Shown here piece after piece: positions 9,779 through 18,679 of a stretch of DNA of 64,000 nucleotides (position 1 is its first letter; each line of letters starts with the position of its first letter). The DNA comes from JANXQG01 sp963709175 (lineage in GTDB: Bacteria > Planctomycetota > Planctomycetia > Pirellulales > Thermoguttaceae). Location of the stretch: positions 310,001-374,000 of the forward strand of contig CAVPVK010000014.1 in the NCBI GenBank assembly GCA_963709175.1, read 5' to 3'. The position numbers were made by a program, and so were the translations under genes. A model generated the notes under the pieces. That model worked only from the letters and a program-made list of their open reading frames with translations. It was not told the DNA's origin and ran no database searches.

Positions 9779-10855
9779 TTATCCGCCGGTTTGCGTGATT
9801 TGCGACATATCCACGGGCGTACCACGGCCGCTGCGAATGCCCAGCATCTGAAACATGCTCGCATTAACGCTATAGTTGATGGAAATGATCGACCCGTCGC
9901 AGAGAACGAAGTTCGCAGCGTTGGGATGGGCGCTGCCGAAGGCGAAGGTGTCGTTTACGCCCCAACGGTCCTGCATCGGCGGTTTGTAGGTGGTGCGGCC
10001 GATGTCGTTGTCCATGCCCACGTACTCGTTCTCGTTGTCGGCGCCCACGGAGCCTGTGCCGTAGGCGTCGGCGCCCAGGTACTTTTCACCGAGCATGATT
10101 GTGCAAGAGAACCCGTCGCGGACGTCGTCCTTGCGGGTAGTGCTTTGCTCATAGACGATGCCCGTATAGGTTGTGATGTTGCTCGTGATACGAGTATTGA
10201 AATAGGCGGACTGAGCGGCGGTGGCGGTCGTGGAAAGCGTACCGTTGGCATTCATGGTGTCGCCCCCTACCCCCGGACCGGCGCCAATTTCGTTGGCCGC
10301 CGTGCTGTTGACCAGGACGGCGTAATCAGTCCTCGCCACCTTGTATCCGGTTGGCGCGTTCACGCCCCCAGCATTGTTTGCGACGAGGGTCGTCCCCCAG
10401 TTCATGGGGTACAAGGCGTCCCGGCGACGCGTCGGGCAATTGGTGAGCGGCAAGGCGGTACCCACCATCGTAATAATTGCGCTGTTCTTCTGGCTCTTGC
10501 TGCCATAACGCCCTAAATCGTGCACGGCCGTTAGCTCGGTATGCGGGAGAATGTTATAGATCCATCCGCCCGGCTGCTGGATCCCGTAGCCGCGATCCGG
10601 ATCGCCCACCCAATACCATCCCCATCCACCCGTGGGGAATATCTCCTGGGCCTGCTCGTGAGCGAGCATTGCCTTGCCCATTTGCGTCATATTGTTCTTG
10701 CACTGCGCGTTGCGGGCGGTCTCCCGCGCGGAGTTTACCGCCGGCAGGAGCATCGCGATCAACATGCCGATGATGGTAATCACCACCAACAACTCCACCA
10801 ACGTGAAGCCGCGGCTTCGTCCGGAAACGCCAAAAATCGCAGCACGATGGAACAT
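9779..10855 (-). CDS. DUF1559 type IV pilin-like (pseudopilin) protein
   Basis: A 358-residue protein with a class III prepilin leader. Cleavage and N-methylation are expected between G16 and F17 in 'GRSRGFTLVELLVVITI', with glutamate at mature position +5 (E21). The hydrophobic helix is followed by 'LLPAVNSARETARNAQCKNN', the usual DUF1559 (SBP_bac_10) opening. The C-terminus holds the family pattern 'FAFGSAHPNAANFVLCDGS'. These proteins are greatly expanded in planctomycetes and are processed by a prepilin peptidase into cell-surface or type II secretion-like filaments; individual functions are unknown. The start is fixed by the short basic leader. Confidence 0.92.
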   Translation of the reverse strand: MFHRAAIFGVSGRSRGFTLVELLVVITIIGMLIAMLLPAVNSARETARNAQCKNNMTQMGKAMLAHEQAQEIFPTGGWGWYWVGDPDRGYGIQQPGGWIYNILPHTELTAVHDLGRYGSKSQKNSAIITMVGTALPLTNCPTRRRDALYPMNWGTTLVANNAGGVNAPTGYKVARTDYAVLVNSTAANEIGAGPGVGGDTMNANGTLSTTATAAQSAYFNTRITSNITTYTGIVYEQSTTRKDDVRDGFSCTIMLGEKYLGADAYGTGSVGADNENEYVGMDNDIGRTTYKPPMQDRWGVNDTFAFGSAHPNAANFVLCDGSIISINYSVNASMFQMLGIRSGRGTPVDMSQITQTGG

Positions 10856-10992
10856 CGGAAGATCTTCCTGTCTGGCCCGCTATTGCATTCAGAATATCGG
10901 AAATCTCCGGGAAAGACAAGAAGTATCCCCAAGAATCTTGTAGAATCAGGTGTTGGTCTCAGGACTTGGGATCCGGGACTTGAAGGGCGCAA

Positions 10993-11009
10993 TTGGCACG
11001 CAGCTTGCT
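10993..11009 (+). promoter_or_regulatory. Sigma-54 (RpoN) promoter upstream of hsp20
   Basis: The sequence TTGGCACGCAGCTTGCT matches the -24/-12 consensus (TTGGCACG, four bases, TTGCT). The invariant GG (10995-10996) and GC (11007-11008) are ten bases apart as required. It predicts transcription from about 11020 toward the small heat-shock gene at 11139. Confidence 0.7.
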
Positions 11010-11032
11010 CCTTTTAGAGTTTCATGAAGAAG

Positions 11033-11047
11033 CTGCCACGTTGGCAG
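11033..11047 (+). promoter_or_regulatory. Perfect inverted repeat in the hsp20 leader
   Basis: CTGCCA and TGGCAG flank a three-base centre in the predicted 5' leader of the heat-shock mRNA, about 13 bases past the expected start of transcription. It could be an operator or a small leader hairpin. Confidence 0.35.
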
Positions 11048-11138
11048 CCAATAGGTCCATGCCCGTCAAGGGGTGGACAGTCGCCGTGTCCCTTAGGGAG
11101 CGGCATAACGGACCCAATGGGTCAAATGGAGGTTTTTT

Positions 11139-11609
11139 ATGTTTAGCACATTGCGCTTGCGCCCTGTTTCTCGGGACGAATTGTTCGGCCCGCTCTCGCG
11201 GCAACTCGACCGCATGCTCAACGACGTTTTCGGCCAGGATTTTACCGACGGCGTCAAGAGCAAGGCCAACTACCCGCCCTTGGATGCCTACAGCACCAAG
11301 GACGGCAAGCTCGTGGTGAAGACGGCCGTCGCCGGTTACAGCCCCGAGCAGATCAACGTTCAAATCCTGCCGGACGGTGTTCTCGAAGTCTCCGGGTCGA
11401 GCAAGACCGACGGCGAGAAGAGCGAAGACCAGTACCATATCCGCGAGTTGACCTACGGCTCGTTCAAGCGGCAGCTTCGCCTGCCGGAAAATATTGACGG
11501 CGAGCCGGTGGCCGAGTTGAAGGACGGCGTTCTGACGCTAACCTTCAATCTGCAGCTCCCGGAAGAGAAAAAGCCGGAAGTGAAGCAGATCCCAATCCAG
11601 AAGGGTTAA
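11139..11609 (+). CDS. Small heat-shock protein, Hsp20/alpha-crystallin family
   Basis: A 156-residue chaperone that binds unfolding proteins without ATP. The alpha-crystallin domain spans about residues 45-145. It shows 'VKTAVAGYSPEQINVQI', the strand 'GVLEVSGSS', and 'YGSFKRQLRLPENIDGE' followed by 'LKDGVLTLTFNLQLPEEKK', the usual A-x-x-x-n-G-v-L motif. A GGAGG ribosome site lies just ahead of the ATG. Control looks unusual: a consensus sigma-54 promoter sits about 130 bases upstream and the leader carries an inverted repeat. So an enhancer-binding activator, rather than a sigma-32 or HrcA system, may control the response. Confidence 0.93.
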   Translation: MFSTLRLRPVSRDELFGPLSRQLDRMLNDVFGQDFTDGVKSKANYPPLDAYSTKDGKLVVKTAVAGYSPEQINVQILPDGVLEVSGSSKTDGEKSEDQYHIRELTYGSFKRQLRLPENIDGEPVAELKDGVLTLTFNLQLPEEKKPEVKQIPIQKG

Positions 11610-11617
11610 GGATCACC

Positions 11618-12874
11618 CTACGCACCAGAGCCCACCCGGTCGCAAGATCGAGTGGGTTTTTCCTGCGCCATTCCGTGCAACGTCAGGTGGATGATCTCCG
11701 GCGGGCAGTTCACCCGCAAGGGCAGTTCGGCGGAAAGACCACGACTGACGTTGAGAATTGTGGGCGGGGCGTAGAAGAGGCCCGAGGCATATTGCGCCCC
11801 GTGCCAACTGGGGGCGAACACCGGCCCGAACAAGGGCAGACGGATCTGCCCGCCATGATTGTGCCCCGCCAGCAACAGGTCTCCGTCGCCCGCGCGGGCC
11901 CACGGCAATTGGTCGGGCGAATGGGCCAGCAGGAAACGGAACGCCACGTCGCTCCGCGGAGGACAGTCGCGGAGTTCGGCCCGCGGCTTGAACCACGGCA
12001 ATTCGTTGCCGGCCACAAGCACTCGCTCGCCGCGGACGTCAACCACCTGCCAGCGGCCGCCCAGGTAGACCAGCCCGCACGCGTCCAGCACACGCCGCAG
12101 CCGCCGATGATCCACGCGGAGGTCGTGATTGCCGAGGATGTAGTAGACGCCGTACCGGGCCCGCAGGCGGCCGAGTGTGTCGGGCACCCAGTCGATGCAG
12201 GAAGTCTTGTCCACCAGGTCGCCCGTAACGGCCACGACCTCCGGCTCCAGAGCATTGCTCATCCGCACGACCTCTTCGAAGAAAGGCTTGCCGACTTTGC
12301 CCGTGAAATGGAGGTCGGAGAGATGCACGACGGACAACCCGTCCAGCGCGACTGGCAGGCGGGGGACGTCCAATCCCCGCTCCGTCAAGTCCAGCGTCAG
12401 GCTTTCATTGCCGGGCAGGCGGACCAGGGCGTGGTGCGGATGATCGGGACTGTGCAGGATGTGATCGGTGCCCAGGCTGCGGCGGCGGTGGAAACGGAGG
12501 ACGGGCGAAACATCGTGGAACGACCATCGCACGCGAGCGACGAGGCTTGCCGCCGCTACCGCCCAGCAGAGCACCAGGTAGCCTTCCCCGATCAGGATGC
12601 CTGGGGACGTTCGTCCCGACGCGGCAAATATCCGCCAGGGCATGACCGATGACAAGTCGCCCCAAGGCAGCCGCCAAACGGCGACGGCGAATGGGACGAG
12701 CATGCAGAGAAAGAACACTTTGTTCAGCGCCTGCACGAGCCGCTCTGGCCAGCCCGTGGCGTGTGTGCGGTTGATGATCCCGACCCAAAGGAAGGAGTGG
12801 CCCACGGCGGCAACGAGGAGCAGAACGGGCGCCATGTACACATGGTCGGCGGCGATCACGGTAGGGACGATCAC
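11618..12874 (-). CDS. Membrane-anchored metallophosphoesterase (calcineurin-like)
   Basis: The N-terminal third has several hydrophobic helices (for example MAPVLLLVAAVGHSFLWVG). From about residue 190 a calcineurin-like phosphoesterase domain shows the metal ligands in order: HLSDLHF, TGDLVD, GNHD, LLAHSPDQ and AGHNHGGQ. The family removes phosphate from nucleotides or lipids such as UDP-diacylglucosamine; the substrate is not clear here. I place the start at GTG 12874, because it overlaps the stop codon of the upstream sensor gene as GTGA. The longer reading from 13072 would run far into that gene. An ATG at 12835 is the alternative. The coupling implies one operon with the sensor protein. 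Confidence 0.85.
   Translation of the reverse strand: MIVPTVIAADHVYMAPVLLLVAAVGHSFLWVGIINRTHATGWPERLVQALNKVFFLCMLVPFAVAVWRLPWGDLSSVMPWRIFAASGRTSPGILIGEGYLVLCWAVAAASLVARVRWSFHDVSPVLRFHRRRSLGTDHILHSPDHPHHALVRLPGNESLTLDLTERGLDVPRLPVALDGLSVVHLSDLHFTGKVGKPFFEEVVRMSNALEPEVVAVTGDLVDKTSCIDWVPDTLGRLRARYGVYYILGNHDLRVDHRRLRRVLDACGLVYLGGRWQVVDVRGERVLVAGNELPWFKPRAELRDCPPRSDVAFRFLLAHSPDQLPWARAGDGDLLLAGHNHGGQIRLPLFGPVFAPSWHGAQYASGLFYAPPTILNVSRGLSAELPLRVNCPPEIIHLTLHGMAQEKPTRSCDRVGSGA
11631..11661 (+). terminator. Putative rho-independent terminator after hsp20
   Basis: A CCCAC/GTGGG stem is followed by a run of five T, 22 bases after the hsp20 stop. It overlaps the 3' end of the convergent metallophosphoesterase gene. 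Confidence 0.4.
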
Positions 12875-14598
12875 GTCTGGGGCACCGCAGCGGGCTCTTG
12901 GATGATCTTTTCCACGGCGCAGAGGAGCTGGTCCAGGCGGAAGGGCTTGTAGAGAATCGCCCAGGCCGGCAGGCCCGCAGCGCGGGCGTTGGCGATCGAA
13001 TGTTTGGGATCGTAGCCGAAGCCGGTCATGAGGATCAACGGCGCCGGCTCGATTATTTCCTGGAGCTTGCACATCAGCCCGTAACCGTCCATGTCGGGCA
13101 GGCGGATGTCGGCCACGATCACGTCATACGGCGAGCCCGCCATGGCCCGCACCATGCGGAGGGCCTCGGCCCCGTCGTGAGCGGTTTCCACGGTGACCCC
13201 GTAGCGGTCCAGCAGGGCGTGGGCCGCGCCGCGGACGTTGCCGTCGGCATCGACGACGAGCACCCGCCGGTCGCGCAGCAAAGGCCGCTCCTCGACCTGC
13301 ATCGCCACGGGATTGGCTTGGCTGGGCGTCATGCTTTGTCCGACCTTCTGTATTACCTGCTTGATGTCGCGGGCGTTGCGAAGAATCCGCTGCAGTCGCT
13401 CGACGACCTCGGGCTCGTGCCCGATGTAGCGCTCCATGACGTTGACCGACTCGTTGAGGATCTCGTCAATGGGCAAGGCCACGGCGCTGTGGATGGCCTC
13501 GACGCTCTCGGCGGCCGTGTTCGCTTTCTCGGCCACCAGCAGTTCCAAGGTGTTAAGGGCGGCAGCCACGTCGCGACTGAAGATTTCCAGGAATTGCAGG
13601 TCGCTCTCGCTGAAGGCCCGCGACTCCATGCTCTCCACGTTAAAGGTGCCGATCACGTCGTCGTGGAGCAACAGCGGCACCGTCAACGAACTCTTCGCTC
13701 CACGGACGCCTTCCAGGAACAGGGGGTCTTCGGTCGTGTCCTCGCAAAGGTAGCTCTTGCCGGTCGCGGCCACGAAACCGGTCACGCCGTTGCCCTGGGG
13801 CAGGGCGTACAGTTCGCGGACCGCCGCGTCGGCATCGAGGCCCACGGCCAGAAGCGGCTCGAGGCGGTTGGTCTTGCGGTCCAAGAGGCGGATCTCCGCC
13901 ACCTCGAAGTGCAGCAAGTCCTTGGTGAAATGGATGATGTTCGACTTGAGCAGCTCGATCCTGTCGCGGATCGGCATCTGGAAGACTTCTTCCGGCGTGA
14001 GGTCGGCCAACTCCATACCGGCCTGGTGGATCGCGGCCAGCTTCTGCTGCTGCTGGACCTCGTGCGTTACGTCGCGGACAGTGATGATCAGGTGGCGGGG
14101 CGGGCTTTCCAACTCGCGAACCGGGGCCGCCTGCACCTGAAAGTAGCGATTGTCCTGATTGCGGAGCGTGGAACTGGTGCCCTGACCAGTCGCCAAGGCA
14201 GTGTGGAACGGGCAGAAGTCGGGGCCAAGGATTTCCGGACTGCCCAGCGCCGCATAAAAGTTTACCCCCACAACGGATTCGCGGCCACTCCATTCGCACA
14301 TGCGGCCGTTGCCCCAGATGATCGTGTTGTCGCTCTCCAGCAAGGCGACGCCGTGCGGCAGACCCTCGAGGATCTGCTCGTTCTGCAGGAGCTTGCCGAT
14401 ATCAAAGGCCTCGCGGAAGTACTGTGCGGTGACAAAAACGCCGTCGAACCGCTCCCGCGTCAGCAGGGCCAGCGCCCGTATCGGATTCTGCACCATCATC
14501 ACGTCATGTGACTGCGCGGTCGCGGAGAGCGTCTGCTCCACGCTCTCACGGGAGTCACCGACCAGCAGAATCTTGGGCTTTTCCAACAAGGTGTTCAT
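12871..14598 (-). CDS. Multidomain signalling protein: degenerate receiver, PAS, GAF, receiver
   Basis: A 575-residue cytoplasmic signalling protein. Residues 8-75 resemble a receiver lacking a clear acidic pocket. A PAS region follows at about 80-185 (ESDNTIIWGNGRMCEWSG) and a GAF domain at about 200-360 (SSLTVPLLLHDDVIGTFNVE). A helical segment comes next, then a C-terminal receiver at about 440-565. That receiver has the acidic pair in VLVVDADG, the phospho-acceptor aspartate in VIVADIRLPDMDG and lysine in ILYKPF. There is no histidine-kinase catalytic domain and no DNA-binding domain. It probably takes phosphate from a separate kinase and integrates a small-ligand signal. It is translationally coupled to the metallophosphoesterase downstream. 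Confidence 0.82.
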   Translation of the reverse strand: MNTLLEKPKILLVGDSRESVEQTLSATAQSHDVMMVQNPIRALALLTRERFDGVFVTAQYFREAFDIGKLLQNEQILEGLPHGVALLESDNTIIWGNGRMCEWSGRESVVGVNFYAALGSPEILGPDFCPFHTALATGQGTSSTLRNQDNRYFQVQAAPVRELESPPRHLIITVRDVTHEVQQQQKLAAIHQAGMELADLTPEEVFQMPIRDRIELLKSNIIHFTKDLLHFEVAEIRLLDRKTNRLEPLLAVGLDADAAVRELYALPQGNGVTGFVAATGKSYLCEDTTEDPLFLEGVRGAKSSLTVPLLLHDDVIGTFNVESMESRAFSESDLQFLEIFSRDVAAALNTLELLVAEKANTAAESVEAIHSAVALPIDEILNESVNVMERYIGHEPEVVERLQRILRNARDIKQVIQKVGQSMTPSQANPVAMQVEERPLLRDRRVLVVDADGNVRGAAHALLDRYGVTVETAHDGAEALRMVRAMAGSPYDVIVADIRLPDMDGYGLMCKLQEIIEPAPLILMTGFGYDPKHSIANARAAGLPAWAILYKPFRLDQLLCAVEKIIQEPAAVPQT

Positions 14599-14636
14599 CT
14601 TCCGGCGGAATCCAAAAAAGGCTCCCCATGATCTTG

Positions 14637-14665
14637 ATTATACGAAAACGCTCGACGCCAAACAA
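14637..14665 (-). promoter_or_regulatory. Sigma-70 type promoter for the PAS-GAF-receiver gene
   Basis: On the minus strand, -35 TTGTTT (14660-14665) and -10 TATAAT (14637-14642) are 17 bases apart, about 30 bases from the start codon at 14598. Confidence 0.55.
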
Positions 14666-15086
14666 CAGGGTTCGACCCTAGGGGTCTATCGGAATCGAGC
14701 CCGTATTACCTCTGAAGAATGGCATTAGTTTCGCTTTTGCGCAATTGCGGATGCGCGGGACAAGTACAGCGACGTCCGTCCTATGAATGGGAATCGGTCC
14801 GTCAACGGCGACAAATTGACTACCAACCACCCAAATCCCCCGATTTCACGCGGCCGAGACGTTTTCTTCGAACGCGGCTGATACCAATGATAGAAAGCGT
14901 GCCCTGCGAACCAGCAAGAGCATTCCTCCAAACCAAAAATACGGATCGAAATCGCCGCATTTCCGTCGAAAACTGCTGCTCTAGCGGCCTTCCGCCTGTA
15001 GATGCGAGGTATGTCACGACGATGGAACGATCGATGGCCGTGGTCGCGGCGACGCGGATCGAGCGATAGCGCGGGAGGGTCGAAGC
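14666..15086. other. Intergenic region, no gene recognised
   Basis: About 420 bases between divergent genes. Open frames here have no family-like composition and no ribosome site. I see no RNA gene or repeat. Confidence 0.35.
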
Positions 15087-15337
15087 ATGTGGCGGGCATT
15101 GTTTCTCGGAATTGGCATCTACCTGATGATTGCCGGTGCGGAGTGCCTGGCAGTGGACCGCGTCTTTTGCGCGCGGAGCCGCAGGCCGCCTCGACGCTCA
15201 ATCCCTTCCAGAAGATGGCCGCCAAGCCCAAGGAGTTTCCGCCAGCTCCCTGGGTGCCGTGGAGTCTCTTGTCCACCGGCGCCGTGGTCTGCCTCTATTC
15301 CTTCACGATCCCCAAGCGGATGGGCGGCGGGAAGTAA
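15087..15337 (+). CDS. Small two-helix membrane protein, conserved planctomycete type (frameshifted)
   Basis: Two frames join into an ~83-residue protein. The first gives MWRALFLGIGIYLMIAGAEC, an N-terminal helix. The second gives PPAPWVPWSLLSTGAVVC and LYSFTIPKRMGGGK, a second helix and a basic end. The shift falls in a TTTT run near 15175, where one missing base restores the frame. From general knowledge this helix, loop, 'PPxWxPWSLxSxGAVxxLYSFTIP' layout recurs in planctomycete genomes, but no function is known to me. A GGAGG site lies upstream of the ATG. Confidence 0.65.
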
Positions 15338-15346
15338 GGGCCGCTC

Positions 15347-15395
15347 GTAGTCCCGGCTTCAGCCGAAAGTTGCCGGGGATTCCGGCTGAAGCCGG
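15347..15395. repeat. Dispersed repeat with inverted arms (GTAGTCCCGGCTTCAGCCG type)
   Basis: GTAGTCCCGGCTTCAGCCG starts just after the preceding gene. CCGGCTTCAGCCG (15353-15365) is the exact reverse complement of CGGCTGAAGCCGG (15383-15395), so the element can fold. Related copies occur at 27294 and 39966, each just after a stop codon. Confidence 0.7.
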
Positions 15396-15627
15396 ATGCC
15401 AGCGCGCTGCCTCTCAGCGCGGCGGGTATTACGCAACTATTACATGGCGGCAAAACCCCGGGAAAACCGCGTCGTTTCGGGTAATAGTCGGACTCTCACA
15501 TCATGTTTCCGCGCCCGCCGCCGCTGAAGTCCGCACTTTGTCTCTTGACGGTAGTGCCGGAATAACGACAATTCCTTCTGACATTAATTAACACCGCCAA
15601 CAAGCAAAACAGTCGAGAAACGAGCGT

Positions 15628-16611
15628 ATGGGGAAGTCCCTCAAGAACAGTAAGGCAACGACGGATGCGCCCGTCGCCATCCTCGAAGAGAACCGAGCGC
15701 AAGCCAGCGTCGACGCCGGCGCCGTCCGGGCCGATTACCATGAGAATGAGAGCGTCGCCGCCGAGCGGGAAATGATCCGCGTCTGGTCGAACGGGCTCGA
15801 CTGGCCGACCATCGGCTGGATCGCCTTGCTGCACCTGGGGGCCCTGGCCGCGCCGTTCTGCTTTACCTGGGTCGGCCTTTTGACCTTTTGCGTTCTCTCT
15901 TGGGTCACCGGCAGCCTGGGGGTTTGCCTGGGGTATCATCGGCTCTTGACCCACGGCAGTTTTCAGACCTATGGCTGGGTCCGCCGCGTGTTCGGCCTGG
16001 TGGGTACGCTCGCCGGCGAGGGTCCGCCGGTCACCTGGGTGGCAGTCCACCGCAAGCACCATCGCTTCAGCGATCAAGAGGGCGACCCGCACTCGCCCCA
16101 CGACGGCGGCTGGTGGAGCCACATGCTTTGGCTCTTTCCCCGCCCCAACGATCCCAAGTGGCAGAAGATGCATCAGACCTACGGACGCGATCTGCTCAAG
16201 GACCCGTTCTTTCGCTTGCTCGACAAGACCTTCCTGCTCTGGCACATCGGCCTGGGTGCCGTCCTGCTGACCACGGGTTGGCTTTGCTGGGACCTGCGGA
16301 CGGGTGTCTCCCTGCTGGTCTGGGGCATGTTCCTGCGGTTGGTCTACGTGCTGCACATCACCTGGCTCGTCAACTCGGCCTCGCATATGTGGGGCTATCG
16401 CAACTACGAAACCAACGACGACAGCCGCAACCTCTGGTGGGTCGGGCTGCTGGCCTTCGGCGAAGGATGGCACAATAACCACCATGCCTTCCCCGGCCGC
16501 GCCGCCCACGGCCACCGCTGGTGGGAGTTCGACCTGACCTACCTCACGATCCTGGCCATGGAAAAGGTCGGCCTGGCCTGGAAGGTCGTCCGCGGCCGTA
16601 CGAAAAGCTGA
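15628..16611 (+). CDS. Acyl-CoA/lipid fatty-acid desaturase
   Basis: A 327-residue membrane di-iron desaturase that puts a double bond into acyl chains, probably at delta-9. The three histidine boxes are present: HRLLTH (104-109), HRKHH (141-145) and HNNHH (282-286). Hydrophobic helices lie between them (for example IGWIALLHLGALAAPFCF). The N-terminal 50 residues are soluble and not conserved. Such enzymes tune membrane fluidity. The gene stands alone; the next gene is 230 bases downstream. The frame is intact, and the start is the first ATG after a possible TTGACG promoter region. Confidence 0.92.
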   Translation: MGKSLKNSKATTDAPVAILEENRAQASVDAGAVRADYHENESVAAEREMIRVWSNGLDWPTIGWIALLHLGALAAPFCFTWVGLLTFCVLSWVTGSLGVCLGYHRLLTHGSFQTYGWVRRVFGLVGTLAGEGPPVTWVAVHRKHHRFSDQEGDPHSPHDGGWWSHMLWLFPRPNDPKWQKMHQTYGRDLLKDPFFRLLDKTFLLWHIGLGAVLLTTGWLCWDLRTGVSLLVWGMFLRLVYVLHITWLVNSASHMWGYRNYETNDDSRNLWWVGLLAFGEGWHNNHHAFPGRAAHGHRWWEFDLTYLTILAMEKVGLAWKVVRGRTKS

Positions 16612-16838
16612 CGGTTCGTTCCGTTTATGACGCCCCGGTAGATTCTGCGGACCCGACTTTTCCGGCTGCGCCGGGTCCTCCTCAAGGTGCTGAAGAGCTA
16701 CCGCGCCGTAGCCGAAACTTATATTGGTTGCCGACACGGTCCCCCGAGTGCAAAGGCTTCCCTGCGTCTCCCCCCGACCGTATAATGGCAGCGCGATTGC
16801 AGGTTACCCGATACACCCTTGATGAGGAGATTTGAGAC

Positions 16839-17153
16839 ATGTTGCGGATCAGTTTGGCGTCGCTCGTTCTTGCCGCCGGCCTGTTGCTCGCGGTTCCCCA
16901 AACGGCTTCCGCCGACACGAACAAGCCTGGTTGGATGCCTGTCGTCGTCGCCCGTGGCGACCTGAAGCAATGGATCGATTCGACGCCGATCGTCGACCGT
17001 CCGAATCGGCCGCTGCACTTCTACGGCAACACCGTGCGTCGCCGCTACTACCGTAGTAACGCCAACGTTGCCGTCGCCCCGGCCGCGACCCCCGCCGTTG
17101 CCGCTCCAGCCACCGTCCCAGCGGCGCCGGCCGTCAAGGGCCAGTCGAATTGA
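16839..17153 (+). CDS. Small secreted protein, hypothetical
   Basis: A 104-residue protein with a clear signal peptide (MLRISLASLVLAAGLLLAVP, cleavage after QTASA). A short central part contains 'RPNRPLHFYGNTVRRRYYR', and the tail is low-complexity Ala/Pro/Val. A ribosome site GAGGAG precedes the ATG, and a TATAAT -10 box lies at 16781-16786. The stop overlaps the TTG start of the following aminotransferase as TTGA. I do not recognise a domain. A basic periplasmic or surface-associated protein is plausible. Confidence 0.7.
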   Translation: MLRISLASLVLAAGLLLAVPQTASADTNKPGWMPVVVARGDLKQWIDSTPIVDRPNRPLHFYGNTVRRRYYRSNANVAVAPAATPAVAAPATVPAAPAVKGQSN

Positions 17154-18355
17154 TCACGGGTTTCCCTGACCGCGGGCTCCCTCAAGCGGCTGACGCTTGG
17201 GCGCTCGATCCCGCGGTCATCATGCTCAACCACGGCTCCTTCGGGGCCTGTCCCCGCGCGGTGCTCCAACGGCAGCAGGAACTGCGCTGCCAGATGGAGG
17301 CCCGGCCCGTGCAGTTCTTGGCGCGGCAAATGTCGGGGTTGCTCGATGCCGCGCGGGGGAGATTGGCCGCCGTCGTTGGCGCCGATCCGCGGGACCTGGT
17401 CTTCGTCTCCAACGCCACCGCCGGAGTGAACAGCGTGCTCCGCTCGCTGGCCTTCGGCAGCGGCGATGAGATCCTCGTCACGGTGCACGGATATAACGCC
17501 TGTAATAACGTGGCGCGGTTCGTTGCTGAGCAGAGTGGAGCCACACTCGTCGTCGCCGAAATCCCCACGCCGCTGGAATCGCCCGAGCAAGTTGTCGAGG
17601 CGGTGATGAAACACGCCGGTCCGCGCACGCGGATCGCGCTGCTTGACCATATCAGCAGTCCCTCGGCCGTCGTTTTTCCCGTCGAGGCATTGGTGCGGCA
17701 ACTCCAGGCCCGAGGCATCGACACGCTGATTGATGGGGCCCACGCCCCGGGCATGACGCCGCTGGACCTGCGACGGATCGACGCTGCCTACTACACGGGG
17801 AATTGCCACAAGTGGCTTTGCACCCCGAAGGGCGCCGGTTTTCTGTACGTGCGGCGCGATCGGCAGGAGCATATGGTTCCTTCGGTCATCAGCCACGGCC
17901 TTAATCGGCCGCGACCGGGCTATAGTCATTTCCAGGACCTCTTTGATTGGCCAGGAACGATCGACCCGACGGCTTGGATCTGCGTGGCCGCGGCCGTCGA
18001 TTTTCTCGAGGGATTCCTTCCCGGCGGTCTGGAGGCACTGATGCGGCGGAACCATGCCTGCGCCGTGGCCGCACAAGCGTTCCTGGCCGAGGAGCTTGCC
18101 GCGCGGCCCCTCTGCCCGCCGGAGATGCTCGGCTCGATGGCGGCCATCGAGCTCGGCGACGATCCCCGCCCGTCCGGCGGCATCATCGATCAGCACCCGT
18201 TGAACCAGGAGTTGTTCGATCGCTGCGGCATCGAGGTGCCGGTCTACTTCTTCCCCGCGGCGCCGCGGGTCGTGCTGCGGGTTTCCGTCCAGGCCTACAA
18301 TGGGCCCGAGGATTATCTGCGGCTGGCGGAGGCTGTCAAGCAACTCTGGAAGTAG
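17150..18355 (+). CDS. PLP-dependent aminotransferase class V (isopenicillin-N-epimerase-like)
   Basis: A 401-residue fold-type I PLP enzyme. 'IMLNHGSFGACP' opens the domain, 'VFVSNATAGVNSVLRSL' forms the phosphate-binding turn, and 'DTLIDGAHAPGM' gives the aspartate that pairs with the pyridine nitrogen. K221 in 'NCHKWLCTPKG' is the Schiff-base lysine. The sequence is closest to the isopenicillin N epimerase/cysteine desulfurase-like group, whose members act on varied amino acids; the substrate is not predictable. The TTG start at 17150 is used because the conserved first strand begins only about 25 residues later and it overlaps the previous stop by four bases. Confidence 0.87.
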   Translation: MITGFPDRGLPQAADAWALDPAVIMLNHGSFGACPRAVLQRQQELRCQMEARPVQFLARQMSGLLDAARGRLAAVVGADPRDLVFVSNATAGVNSVLRSLAFGSGDEILVTVHGYNACNNVARFVAEQSGATLVVAEIPTPLESPEQVVEAVMKHAGPRTRIALLDHISSPSAVVFPVEALVRQLQARGIDTLIDGAHAPGMTPLDLRRIDAAYYTGNCHKWLCTPKGAGFLYVRRDRQEHMVPSVISHGLNRPRPGYSHFQDLFDWPGTIDPTAWICVAAAVDFLEGFLPGGLEALMRRNHACAVAAQAFLAEELAARPLCPPEMLGSMAAIELGDDPRPSGGIIDQHPLNQELFDRCGIEVPVYFFPAAPRVVLRVSVQAYNGPEDYLRLAEAVKQLWK

Positions 18356-18597
18356 AAGCAGGCGCCTTCGGTCGTGCGGGGATGGAGAGTCGTAGTTCGA
18401 AGCGCAGGGCATTGCGTACCACCGGTAGCGAATTGGCGCTCGTGGCGGCTGCGGCAAACCTGGGGTCTGGCAATAGCCCAAAGAAGGAATACGTGATACC
18501 GGCCGCAAGCGGAATTGCCGAGCTTTCTGCACCATAGCGACAATTTCTGCGCAGACCCTGCATTGCTCGTTGCCCGCTCAATGCGCAAAAATTCTGC

Positions 18598-18626
18598 TTG
18601 CATGCGATGATGCAATGCAGTAGAAT
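18598..18626 (+). promoter_or_regulatory. Promoter for the metal-efflux cluster
   Basis: TTGCAT (18598-18603) and TAGAAT (18621-18626) are separated by 17 bases, about 50 bases ahead of the Cys-rich gene. The spacer also contains near-repeats of GATGCAATGC that could be an operator. The rest of 18356-18597 shows nothing recognisable. Confidence 0.5.
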
Positions 18627-18679
18627 TCCGATAGTACTTCATAGCATCGAATGCCGAAAAGTGCTGCGGAGGCCCTGTT

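Noticed and set aside
12898..14511. A 537-codon plus-strand frame opposite the sensor gene
   Set aside because: The composition is that of an antisense shadow. The minus-strand gene has clear PAS, GAF and receiver motifs and a promoter.
14725..15276. A 183-codon minus-strand frame in the spacer after the sensor gene
   Set aside because: Arg/Pro-rich with no motifs, and it overlaps the small membrane protein gene on the other strand.
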